NCBI GenBank assembly: GCA_015494385.1
Contig: WGBJ01000380.1
Location: 1-7,986 of the forward strand
DNA from: Marinosulfonomonas sp.
GTDB taxonomy: Bacteria; Pseudomonadota; Alphaproteobacteria; Rhodobacterales; Rhodobacteraceae
Length of the DNA: 7,986 nt
Direction of reading: 5' to 3'
A model generated the notes under the pieces. The model saw nothing but the letters and a program-made list of their open reading frames with translations, searched no databases and was not told the DNA's origin. The position numbers were made by a program, and so were the translations under genes. Below are positions 1 to 5,981 of the stretch, piece after piece (within the stretch, counting starts at the first letter, position 1; each line of letters opens with the position of its first letter).

Positions 1-15
1 CCTTTCGGCCCTGCT

Positions 16-43
16 ATCTGGCAGCCGCGAACGCCTGCCAAAT
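16..43 (-). promoter_or_regulatory. Extended hairpin downstream of rplA, possible rplJ leader element
   Basis: On the minus strand, ATTTGGCAG (43-35) pairs with CTGCCAGAT (24-16) over nine positions, one of them a wobble. Inside it, a G-G mismatch and a CG/CG stem are capped by TTCG. It lies about 30 bases after the rplA stop and points toward the expected rplJ outside the window. That spacer carries the L10 autoregulatory leader in many bacteria. The identification rests on position only. Confidence 0.35.
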
Positions 44-46
44 TTC

Positions 47-68
47 GTAGGGCGGGGTTTCCCCCGCC
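47..68. repeat. Short palindromic intergenic repeat (gtagggcgggg type)
   Basis: GGCGGGG (51-57) and CCCCGCC (62-68) form a perfect 7-base-pair stem with a four-base loop (GAAA when read on the minus strand), 7 bases after the rplA stop. The plus-strand lead-in gtaggg resembles the palindrome at 6841-6886. I recall similar gtaggg(c/t)ggg hairpins scattered between genes in Rhodobacterales. It may also end rplA transcripts, but no T run follows. Confidence 0.45.
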
Positions 69-75
69 GTTAACC

Positions 76-774
76 TTAGTTGCCGGTCGCGTTGTCGATA
101 TCTACCGACACGCCAGGGCCCATGGTCGAGCTCAACACGATCTTCTTCATGTACGAGCCTTTCACACCCGACGGGCGGGCCTTCTGAACGGCATCCACAA
201 AGGCGCGTACGTTTTCAACCAGCTTGGCTTCGTCAAAGGACGCTTTGCCAATACCGGCGTGAACAACGCCTTCTTTTTCCGCTTTGAACTGCACTTCGCC
301 GCCTTTGGCAGCTTCAACAGCAGCAGCCACATCCATGGTAACCGTGCCCACTTTGGGGTTCGGCATCAGGTTGCGCGGGCCAAGCACCTTACCCAGACGG
401 CCAACGATCGGCATCATGTCGGGGGTTGCGATACAACGGTCGAATTCGATCTTGCCGCTTTGAACGATTTCCATCAGATCCTCGGCACCAACGATATCGG
501 CACCGGCTTTCTTGGCTTCTTCGGCTTTGGCGTCACGGGCAAATACAGCTACACGAACTGTTTTCCCTGTGCCGTTGGGCAGGCCGATAACACCACGAAC
601 CATCTGGTCGGCGTGACGCGGGTCAACACCCAGGTTCATCGCGATTTCCATCGTTTCGTCGAATTTCGCGGTTGCGTTGGCTTTCACCAGTGCAACAGCT
701 TCTTCAACACTCAGGTTTTCTTTACCGGCGAATGCCTCACGGGCTGCCTTGATACGTTTTCCAAGTTTAGCCAT
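76..774 (-). CDS. rplA: 50S ribosomal protein L1
   Basis: Ribosomal protein L1 binds 23S rRNA at the mobile L1 stalk, helps release E-site tRNA, and in many bacteria represses translation of its own L11-L1 mRNA. The 232-residue product has the usual length and opens with the typical [10 protein letters not shown]. It carries the L1 signature around residues 126-144, including [11 protein letters not shown]; many homologues have G where this one has N. The start codon lies 2 bases after the rplK stop. It is served by a GAGGTG Shine-Dalgarno (plus-strand cacctc at 783-788) inside the end of rplK, so translation of the two genes is probably coupled. This is a core gene with no sign of damage. 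Confidence 0.98.
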   Translation of the reverse strand: MAKLGKRIKAAREAFAGKENLSVEEAVALVKANATAKFDETMEIAMNLGVDPRHADQMVRGVIGLPNGTGKTVRVAVFARDAKAEEAKKAGADIVGAEDLMEIVQSGKIEFDRCIATPDMMPIVGRLGKVLGPRNLMPNPKVGTVTMDVAAAVEAAKGGEVQFKAEKEGVVHAGIGKASFDEAKLVENVRAFVDAVQKARPSGVKGSYMKKIVLSSTMGPGVSVDIDNATGN

Positions 775-776
775 GA

Positions 777-1202
777 TTATTTCACCTCGATGCCCATGGA
801 CCGCGCCGAGCCCATGATGATTTTGATCGCAGCTTCGATATCGTTCGCGTTCAGGTCTTTCATTTTCGCTTCGGCGATTTCTTTCACCTGAGCGACCGAA
901 ACGGTTGCCACGGTTTCGCGGCCAGGCAGGCTCGCGCCGGACTTCAGTTTCGCAGCTTTACGCAGGAAATAAGACGCAGGCGGCGTCTTGATGTCCATGC
1001 TGAACGATTTGTCCTGGTAATATGTGATCACGGTCGGGCACGGTGCACCCGGCTCCAGATCCTGTGTCTTGGCGTTGAACGCCTTACAGAATTCCATGAT
1101 ATTGATGCCGCGCTGACCAAGCGCCGGACCCACGGGGGGGGACGGGTTTGCTTGACCTGCAGGCACTTGCAGCTTCATTGTGCCAGCCAGTTTTTTAGCC
1201 AT
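777..1202 (-). CDS. rplK: 50S ribosomal protein L11
   Basis: Ribosomal protein L11 forms the base of the L7/L12 stalk with its 23S rRNA site, contacts elongation factors, and is needed for RelA activation on stalled ribosomes. The 141-residue product is full length. It has the hallmark N-terminal [13 protein letters not shown] segment (about residues 19-31), then [10 protein letters not shown], and a C-terminal rRNA-binding domain ending in the common MGIEVK. An AGGAG Shine-Dalgarno (plus strand 1210-1214) sits 7 bases upstream of the start. It is the first gene of the rplK-rplA pair and is separated from nusG by a structured 134-base spacer. The codons for PSPP contain a run of eight C (1134-1141 on the plus strand). 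Confidence 0.98.
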   Translation of the reverse strand: MAKKLAGTMKLQVPAGQANPSPPVGPALGQRGINIMEFCKAFNAKTQDLEPGAPCPTVITYYQDKSFSMDIKTPPASYFLRKAAKLKSGASLPGRETVATVSVAQVKEIAEAKMKDLNANDIEAAIKIIMGSARSMGIEVK

Positions 1203-1226
1203 CAGGCTTCTCCTACTTTCAACATT

Positions 1227-1246
1227 CCTGCCGACGCGTCGACAGG
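1227..1246 (-). promoter_or_regulatory. Palindrome in the rplK leader, candidate L1 autoregulatory site
   Basis: On the minus strand, CCTGTCGA and TCGGCAGG form an 8-base-pair stem with one G-T wobble and a CGCG loop. It sits 12 bases upstream of the rplK Shine-Dalgarno. In Escherichia coli, L1 represses the L11-L1 operon by binding the mRNA leader just before rplK, so the position fits. I could not match the loop bases to the known L1 target, so the role is an inference. Confidence 0.35.
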
Positions 1247-1300
1247 GGTTAGGGTTGCGTGGTCCGGTTCGATAGGCGCGCCCACCGTTCCTCCCACATC

Positions 1301-1328
1301 CGTCGTGTTTTCACATGAAAACGCGACG
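1301..1328 (-). promoter_or_regulatory. Strong hairpin just after nusG
   Basis: The arms CGTCG-C-GTTTTC (1328-1317) and GAAAAC-A-CGACG (1312-1301) pair over 11 of 12 positions around an ATGT loop on the minus strand, starting 8 bases after the nusG stop. No T tract follows, so a simple intrinsic terminator is unlikely. It could be an RNase III or processing site that separates nusG from rplK-rplA mRNA, or a 3' stabiliser. Confidence 0.5.
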
Positions 1329-1336
1329 ATCTCGCA

Positions 1337-1870
1337 TCAGGTCTCTTTTTTGACCTGTGTGAATTCCAGTTCGACCGGAGTTTCCCGGCCAAAGATCGAT
1401 ACAGTCACCTTCAGGCGCTGGTTGTCCTGATCCACTTCTTCGACCATGCCGTCGAAACCTTCGAACGGACCATCGGTAACCGCAACTTTTTCGCCAATTT
1501 CGAAAAAGATCAGGGTGCGTGGTGATTCGGCTGTTTCCTCGACACGGTTCAACAGCGCGTTGACCTCGGCATCGCGCATCGGCATCGGTTTGCCTTGCGG
1601 GCCCAGAAAACCGGTGACGCGGTTGATCGAGTTGATCAGGTGATAGCCCTGATCCGACATTTCCATCCGCACCAGAATGTAACCGGGCATAAAGCGGCGC
1701 TCGGTCGTAACCTTTTTGCCGCGACGCACCTCGATCACCTCTTCGGTGGGCACCAGAACTTCTTCAATTTCATCTTCAAGGCCAGCTTCAATCGCAGCAG
1801 TTTTTACCTGCTCGGCAATCTTTTTCTCGTAATTCGAGAGAACGCTAACCGAATACCACCGCTTCGCCAT
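1337..1870 (-). CDS. nusG: Transcription termination/antitermination factor NusG
   Basis: NusG binds RNA polymerase through its N-terminal NGN domain, suppresses pausing, and links polymerase to Rho or ribosomal protein S10 through its C-terminal KOW domain. The 177-residue product starts MAKRWYSVSVLSNYE, as usual for alphaproteobacterial NusG. The NGN core includes RRFMPGYILVRMEM (58-71) and VTGFLG (85-90). The KOW domain begins near GEKVAVTDGPFEGFDG (126-141). I chose the ATG at 1868-1870 because homology begins there. An in-frame ATG 55 codons upstream would add residues unlike any NusG and would run through RNA hairpins. The ribosome binding site is modest (AGG 5-7 bases upstream). The gene lies 186 bases after secE, a longer gap than usual. 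Confidence 0.97.
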   Translation of the reverse strand: MAKRWYSVSVLSNYEKKIAEQVKTAAIEAGLEDEIEEVLVPTEEVIEVRRGKKVTTERRFMPGYILVRMEMSDQGYHLINSINRVTGFLGPQGKPMPMRDAEVNALLNRVEETAESPRTLIFFEIGEKVAVTDGPFEGFDGMVEEVDQDNQRLKVTVSIFGRETPVELEFTQVKKET

Positions 1871-1892
1871 CTTGCCTAAGCCCTTGTGCCAG

Positions 1893-1908
1893 CCGCGCCG
1901 AAGCGCGG
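1893..1908 (-). promoter_or_regulatory. UUCG tetraloop hairpin in the nusG leader
   Basis: A perfect 6-base-pair stem, CCGCGC/GCGCGG, closes a TTCG loop on the minus strand. This is the extra-stable cUUCGg class of RNA hairpin. It ends 22 bases before the nusG ATG, just upstream of the ribosome binding region. No T run follows, so it is not an intrinsic terminator. A role in mRNA stability, processing or NusG control is possible but unproven. Confidence 0.5.
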
Positions 1909-1953
1909 TAAATTCCAAATATTTCAGACGGTTAACCCGCCCACATCCAAAAC

Positions 1954-1981
1954 AAAAAACAGCGCGCAACCCGAATCGCTG
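1954..1981 (-). terminator. Terminator or attenuator-like hairpin in the secE-nusG spacer
   Basis: Read on the minus strand, CAGCG (1981-1977) pairs with CGCTG (1964-1960) across a 12-base loop and is followed directly by six T (1959-1954), then GTTTT. The stem is short but GC-rich, and the T run is good. It could partly terminate secE transcripts or attenuate those entering nusG. Nothing resembling a second secE-type gene lies in the spacer. Confidence 0.4.
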
Positions 1982-2006
1982 CACGCCTGTCATTGTGGTG
2001 CCGCCC

Positions 2007-2035
2007 GCTCTACAACTGAAACCCAGCCTTTTCAA
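2007..2035 (-). promoter_or_regulatory. Weak candidate promoter for nusG
   Basis: Minus-strand TTGAAA (2030-2035) and TAGAGC (2007-2012) are 17 bases apart, the same -35 and spacing as the secE candidate. The -10 matches consensus at only three positions. If real, the start near 2000 would lie just upstream of the terminator-like hairpin at 1954-1981, giving nusG an attenuated promoter of its own. Confidence 0.2.
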
Positions 2036-2056
2036 GTGCGTAGACGGCAGTTTTTA

Positions 2057-2266
2057 TTAACCGAACATCCCCAGAACTGCGGTCAGGGCCGAACGGATCG
2101 ACAGATCAACGATCGAAAAGAAAATTGCCGTCAGCGCCGCCATGATAAAAACCATGATGGTTGTCAGCATCACTTCGCGACGTGTCGGCCAAACAACTTT
2201 GGCAATCTCCGCGCGGACCTGCTGGATAAACTGGATAGGACTGGGGATTTGTTTGGGTTTAGCCAT
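2057..2266 (-). CDS. secE: Preprotein translocase subunit SecE
   Basis: SecE is the essential clamp subunit of the SecYEG channel in the inner membrane. The 69-residue product is of the short, single-helix type usual in alphaproteobacteria. A conserved amphipathic stretch, QVRAEIAKVVWPTRREV (about 16-32), carries the WPTRxE signature. It is followed by one transmembrane helix (about 34-54, TTIMVFIMAALTAIFF and onward). I chose the ATG at 2264-2266, giving MAKPKQ. An in-frame ATG 20 codons upstream (2324-2326) overlaps the best -35 element and adds no recognisable sequence. The gene begins the secE-nusG-rplK-rplA cluster; the gene behind it on the same strand is the DeoR-family regulator, whose stop lies 111 bases upstream. 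Confidence 0.95.
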   Translation of the reverse strand: MAKPKQIPSPIQFIQQVRAEIAKVVWPTRREVMLTTIMVFIMAALTAIFFSIVDLSIRSALTAVLGMFG

Positions 2267-2297
2267 CGAGCTGCCTGCCTTTGAATTGATCTGGTTG

Positions 2298-2326
2298 CAG
2301 ATACGCGCAAACCGGGGGTTTTTCAA
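2298..2326 (-). promoter_or_regulatory. Putative sigma-70-type promoter for secE
   Basis: Minus-strand TTGAAA (2321-2326) and TATCTG (2298-2303) are separated by exactly 17 bases. Transcription would start near 2291, leaving a leader of about 25 bases before the secE ATG. The -35 match is good and the -10 match is weak (three of six). Position and spacing make it the best candidate in the 111-base spacer after the DeoR-family gene, but it is an inspection-level call. Confidence 0.45.
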
Positions 2327-2377
2327 GGTGTGAATCCAGACGGGTCATTTTCGCCCCTGTTCTTGCCGATAAAGCCG

Positions 2378-3148
2378 CTATTGACCTTGCCCTGCAATCA
2401 CAACCTCGACCCCCGCAGACCCAAGCGCCTGTGCCAGATCGGCAGGCGGGGCTGTATCACAGACCAGACGGTTAATTCGATCCAGCGAACACACCCCGAA
2501 AGAGGCCATCGCCCCGAATTTGCTGTGATCCGCCAGAACCGTCACCGAACCGGCCCGCGCGATCATCGCCTTGGCCACTTGCGATTCTTCCAGATTGTAA
2601 TCAGCCACACCGATATCCACGCCCAGCGCACCAACTGTCAAAACCGCATGGTGGGCATGGAACCCGTTAATCTGCTCAATCGTCATTGTGCCGACTGTCT
2701 GCCGGTTGTCTGCGCTGAACTGTCCGCCCAGCAGGTAGGCGCCGGATTGCCCGCCCGCCGAAATCACCGCCGCCACATCGGTGGAATTGGTGATGATATT
2801 CACCCCCTGCACCTGTGCCATCTGCTCCGCGAAATACTGGGTGGTTGATCCGGTATCGACAAACAGGGTTTCCCCCGCATGGAACAGCGCGGCCGCCGTT
2901 CCGGCAATGCGCAGCTTGGCGTCGACATTCTCGCTCATCCGTTGCTGCAGCGCGCCTTCCCCGAACAGGCGCGGCAACATCGCCCCGCCGTGGAATTTGC
3001 TGATTTTCCCCTGCCGCTCCAGATCAGTCAGATCGCGGCGGATGGTTTCGCGCGACGCCCCCAGCAGATCGGCCAGATATTCCACCGTTGCCTTTTCATG
3101 GCTGCGGACTTCGGCAAGGATACGGGACTGGCGGTTCTGGACTTTCAT
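2378..3148 (-). CDS. DeoR/GlpR-family transcriptional repressor
   Basis: This is a sugar-phosphate-sensing repressor of the DeoR/GlpR family, 256 residues, the usual length. An N-terminal winged helix-turn-helix (about 5-57) carries the family signature SRETIRRDLTDLE (32-44), followed by KFHGGA (51-56). The C-terminal DeoRC sensor domain, related to ribose-5-phosphate isomerase folds, shows FVDTGSTT (96-103), IITNS (118-122), YLLGGQF (138-144) and LADHSKF (205-211). I chose the start that gives MKVQNRQSRILAEV, since homology begins there; a longer frame would run into the divergent gene. It is transcribed away from the flavoprotein pair and is probably their repressor, and its own, through the inverted repeat at 3163-3203. 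The effector is unknown; glycerol-3-phosphate or another phosphorylated polyol is plausible. The ribosome binding site is weak. Confidence 0.93.
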   Translation of the reverse strand: MKVQNRQSRILAEVRSHEKATVEYLADLLGASRETIRRDLTDLERQGKISKFHGGAMLPRLFGEGALQQRMSENVDAKLRIAGTAAALFHAGETLFVDTGSTTQYFAEQMAQVQGVNIITNSTDVAAVISAGGQSGAYLLGGQFSADNRQTVGTMTIEQINGFHAHHAVLTVGALGVDIGVADYNLEESQVAKAMIARAGSVTVLADHSKFGAMASFGVCSLDRINRLVCDTAPPADLAQALGSAGVEVVIAGQGQ

Positions 3149-3162
3149 GGCCGTGCTTTTTA

Positions 3163-3203
3163 TTTTGACTGTTCGGGCATTTCTAATTACTGAATAGTCA
3201 AAA
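3163..3203. promoter_or_regulatory. Candidate DeoR-family operator (inverted repeat) in the divergent spacer
   Basis: TTTTGACTGTTC (3163-3174) and GAATAGTCAAAA (3192-3203) are reverse complements at 11 of 12 positions, including a perfect 8-base outer block, with 17 bases between them. They sit midway between the divergent regulator and oxidoreductase starts. Each arm contains a -35-like TTGACT pointing inward, the plus-strand copy toward the oxidoreductase and the minus-strand copy toward the regulator. The corresponding -10 elements are poor, so the promoters are not assigned. Autoregulated DeoR-family genes commonly have such sites. Confidence 0.55.
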
Positions 3204-3233
3204 GCAACCCTAACCGCAAGAACCCGATTCCCT

Positions 3234-4625
3234 ATGAGCACATCTTCCTCCCCCTATGACGTCGCCATTATCGGCGCCGGTATCGTTGGTTGCGCTATGG
3301 CGCGGCGGTTCACACTGGAAGGGGCGCGGGTGGTTCTGCTGGAAAAGGCCACCGACATTCTGGATGGCGCCAGCAAAGCCAACAGCGCAATCCTGCACAC
3401 GGGGTTCGATGCGCCGGTTGGCTCGATCGAGGTTGGCTGCGTGCAAGCCGGTCACGAGGAATACCGCCAGATATACCGCGACTTTGGCCTGACGCTGGAT
3501 GAATGTGGCGCCCATGTCGTGGCCTGGAGCGATGAAGAAGTGGCCAAGCTGGAGCAGATCCAGCAGCAGGCCGTTGATAACAACGTGATGGACACCCGCC
3601 TGATCACCGGCGAAGAATTGCGCAAGGTCGAGCCAAACCTGTCCGACCGCGCCCTTGCCGCCATTGCGGTCCCGCGCGAGAGCCTGATTGACCCGTGGTC
3701 CTCGCCCTATGCCTATTTGCAGCAGTCCCTGATGAACGGCGGCGAAGTGATGCTGTCTTGCGAGGTCACCGGCGGGCGGTTTGACGGCAACGAATGGAAG
3801 CTGGAAACCACGCAGGGGCTGGTGCGGGCAAAACATGTGGTCAATTGCGCGGGCCTGTACGGTGATCTGGTCAACAGTTCCGTGTTCGGACAGGCGCCGT
3901 TCACCATCACCCCGCGCAAAGGGCAGTTCGTGGTTTACGACAAGGCCGCCAGCCGGTTGGCACACTCGGTTATCCTGCCCGTCCCGACGGCCCGCACCAA
4001 AGGCATCGTGCTGTTTCGCACCGTTTTCGGCAATCTGGCCGTCGGCCCCACCGCCGAGGATCAGCAAAGCCGCACGGATTCCTCGATCGACACCGAAACC
4101 CTGCAAAGCCTGATGGCGGCAGGTGAGGCAATCGTGCCGGCGCTAAAGGGTATGCCGGTGACGGCCACCTATGCGGGGCTGCGACCTGCGACAGAATTCA
4201 AGGATTACCAGATCAGCGCCGATGCGGCGAACAACTGGATCACGGTGGGCGGTATCCGCTCGACCGGCCTTAGCGGGGCACTGGGCATCGCGCAGTATAC
4301 CTATGGCCTGTATCGCAATATGGGGGCGGACCATACGGCCCTGACCGATCCGGCAATCCCCACCGCGCGTGTGTTGACCGATATTGCCAATCGCGACTGG
4401 AAGGAAAAGGACCACGGCGAAATCGTCTGCCATTGCGAGCTGGTCACACGCCGCGAGATTGAAGCGGCGCTTAGCGGACCACTGGCGGCGAAATCGCTGG
4501 CCGGATTGAAACGGCAAACGCGGGTGACGATGGGGCGCTGTCAGGGGTTTTTCTGCTCGGCCCGTCTGGCAGAACTGACCGAAGGGCAATTCGTGATCCC
4601 GATGGCCGAGGGGGTAGACAAATGA
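3234..4625 (+). CDS. FAD-dependent oxidoreductase, GlpA/L-2-hydroxyglutarate oxidase-like, with C-terminal BFD-type [2Fe-2S] domain
   Basis: This 463-residue flavoprotein has a DAO-type fold that oxidises a C-OH or C-N bond and passes electrons on. A Rossmann FAD motif, GAGIVG (14-19), is followed by E37 for the adenosine ribose. The ANSAILHTGFDA segment (49-60, H55) resembles GlpA/LhgO proteins, as does GGIRSTGLS (339-347) near the flavin. The C-terminus has C399-x-C401 and C436-x4-C441 (GRCQGFFC), the ligand pattern of the BFD-like [2Fe-2S] domain found at the end of GlpA. Its stop overlaps the next start by ATGA, so the two products are probably partners. No strong Shine-Dalgarno is visible. 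It lacks a signal peptide and is probably cytoplasmic. Glycerol-3-phosphate, another polyol phosphate or a hydroxy acid could be the substrate. Confidence 0.88.
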   Translation: MSTSSSPYDVAIIGAGIVGCAMARRFTLEGARVVLLEKATDILDGASKANSAILHTGFDAPVGSIEVGCVQAGHEEYRQIYRDFGLTLDECGAHVVAWSDEEVAKLEQIQQQAVDNNVMDTRLITGEELRKVEPNLSDRALAAIAVPRESLIDPWSSPYAYLQQSLMNGGEVMLSCEVTGGRFDGNEWKLETTQGLVRAKHVVNCAGLYGDLVNSSVFGQAPFTITPRKGQFVVYDKAASRLAHSVILPVPTARTKGIVLFRTVFGNLAVGPTAEDQQSRTDSSIDTETLQSLMAAGEAIVPALKGMPVTATYAGLRPATEFKDYQISADAANNWITVGGIRSTGLSGALGIAQYTYGLYRNMGADHTALTDPAIPTARVLTDIANRDWKEKDHGEIVCHCELVTRREIEAALSGPLAAKSLAGLKRQTRVTMGRCQGFFCSARLAELTEGQFVIPMAEGVDK

Positions 4626-5860
4626 TTGACCTGACCACCCCGATCGACGTTGCCATCATCGGCGGCGGCCCCTCTGGTCTGGCGGCGGCGACCACATTGA
4701 AAGCCGCAGGCGTGGCCCGTGTGGTTGTGCTGGAGCGCGAACCTGATGCGGGCGGCATCCCGCGCCATTGCGGCCACCCGCCGTTTGGGGCGCGGGAATT
4801 CAAGCGCATCTATACCGGCCCTGCCTATGCGCGAAAACTGGTGCAAACCGCCCGTGCCGCCGGTGTGGAAATCCACTGTCTTACCACCGTGGTTCAGGCC
4901 CGCCCGGAAGGCGAGTTGCTGTTGGCGGTGCCCGAAGGGCAACAGGTGATCAACGCCCGCCGCGTGATCTATGCCACCGGCGTGCGCGAAACCCCGCGCT
5001 CGGCCCGCCTGCTGGGCGGGATGCGGTTGCAAGGTGTGGTGAACACCGGTGCGTTGCAATCCATGGTGTTCCTGAAACACATGCGCCCGTTCAAACGGCC
5101 CGTGATCGTCGGCACCGAACTGGTTGCGATTTCCGCCGTTTCCACCTGCACCCATGCCGGTATCCGGCCGGTGGCCATGGTGGAACCCGACCCGCGCCCG
5201 ACCGCCCGCTGGCCCTTTACCCTGTATCCGCGCCTGAAGGGCGTGCCGCTGCACCTGAACACCCGCCCCGTGGCAATTCACGGCGAAAAAACCGTTTCCA
5301 GCCTCGAGGTCGAGGATGCTGACGGCACCCGTCGGCATATCGACTGCGACGGTGTGCTTTTGTCCGGCATGTTCACACCGGAATCCACCCTTGGCCGCAT
5401 GGGCCACCTAGAGGTTGACCCCGCAACCGGCGGCCCCGTGGTGGACCAGTTCGGGCGCTGCTCGGACCCTGCCTATTTCGCAGCGGGCAACCTGTTGCGA
5501 CCGGTGGAAACCGCTGGCTGGTGTTGGAGCGAAGGCCGCCGCACCGGTGCGCGTGTGGCAGACGATCTGAAGGGCAAACTGCTGAAGGGCACGCAAACGG
5601 TGCCTGTTTCGGTGGAAGGGCCGGTGTTGAAATACGTCATGCCCCAACGCCTGAACCTTAAGGTATCCCGCGGCAAGGATGTCCTGCAACTGCGTCTGAA
5701 CGACATTGCCAAGGGACAGATCATTGCCACAAGTGGCGGCAAGACCGTCGGTCAATGGCAGGTAAACAGCCGCAAGGAACGCCGTATTCTGCTGGCCATC
5801 AGCAGGCTGGACCAGTCCGCAATCACCGGTCCCGTAACCCTGACATTCACACCGGCATAA
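4622..5860 (+). CDS. NAD(P)/FAD-dependent oxidoreductase (pyridine-nucleotide-disulfide type, HcnB/OoxA-like)
   Basis: This 412-residue flavoprotein is of the kind that partners DAO-type dehydrogenases in GlpAB-, opine oxidase- and HcnBC-like systems. An N-terminal GGGPSG motif (14-19) and E38 bind FAD. The RHCGHPPFG segment (48-56) is characteristic of this subfamily. ATGVRETPR lies about residues 119-127. The second Rossmann motif is degenerate (VIVGTELVAISA in place of GxGxxG), so NAD(P) binding is uncertain. The second FAD motif reads AAGNLLRPVE (287-296), with N290 where disulfide reductases have D. About 85 residues after residue 325 form an added domain starting near GPVLKYVMPQRL. The start overlaps the upstream stop (ATGA) and has a strong GAGGGGG Shine-Dalgarno 7 bases away. 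It probably forms a complex with the upstream protein. Confidence 0.85.
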   Translation: MIDLTTPIDVAIIGGGPSGLAAATTLKAAGVARVVVLEREPDAGGIPRHCGHPPFGAREFKRIYTGPAYARKLVQTARAAGVEIHCLTTVVQARPEGELLLAVPEGQQVINARRVIYATGVRETPRSARLLGGMRLQGVVNTGALQSMVFLKHMRPFKRPVIVGTELVAISAVSTCTHAGIRPVAMVEPDPRPTARWPFTLYPRLKGVPLHLNTRPVAIHGEKTVSSLEVEDADGTRRHIDCDGVLLSGMFTPESTLGRMGHLEVDPATGGPVVDQFGRCSDPAYFAAGNLLRPVETAGWCWSEGRRTGARVADDLKGKLLKGTQTVPVSVEGPVLKYVMPQRLNLKVSRGKDVLQLRLNDIAKGQIIATSGGKTVGQWQVNSRKERRILLAISRLDQSAITGPVTLTFTPA

Positions 5861-5898
5861 CCCGCACAGATTTTACCAACTGGCAGAATTTTCTTCCA

Positions 5899-5949
5899 AT
5901 CGGGGATTTTCCCGATAGGTTTACGTTGGGGAATCCAACAACCCGTAAA
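5899..5949 (+). promoter_or_regulatory. Two adjacent hairpins before the cyclase gene
   Basis: The 121-base gap between the flavoprotein pair and the cyclase gene holds two structures. ATCGGG (5899-5904) pairs with CCCGAT (5911-5916). TTTACG-TTGG (5920-5929) pairs with CCAA (5935-5938) and CGTAAA (5944-5949) with a five-base bulge. No strong T run follows either, so termination is doubtful. They may be a leader structure, a processing site or an operator. No convincing promoter was found here. Confidence 0.35.
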
Positions 5950-5981
5950 AACAAACGACTGTAAACCAGGGAGAATAAAGT

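Noticed and set aside
259..891. 210-codon plus-strand open frame across rplA and rplK
   Set aside because: It is antisense to two unmistakable ribosomal protein genes and has no recognisable domain.
1871..2035. 55-codon in-frame extension upstream of the NusG start
   Set aside because: The added residues do not resemble NusG, the usual MAKRWY start follows, and the extension runs through two RNA hairpins.
2267..2326. 20-codon N-terminal extension of SecE
   Set aside because: The upstream ATG overlaps the candidate -35 box and adds no conserved sequence.
3149..3241. Longer start for the DeoR-family regulator
   Set aside because: It would cross the divergent spacer and the first codons of the opposite gene; family homology begins at MKVQNRQSRI.
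3210..4106. 298-codon minus-strand open frame opposite the first flavoprotein gene
   Set aside because: It is a shadow of a GC-rich gene: the plus-strand frame has clear FAD and iron-sulfur motifs, while this one has none.
4541..5407. 288-codon minus-strand open frame opposite the second flavoprotein gene
   Set aside because: Its composition (many H, G, R, Q) is typical of antisense frames, with no domain motif.
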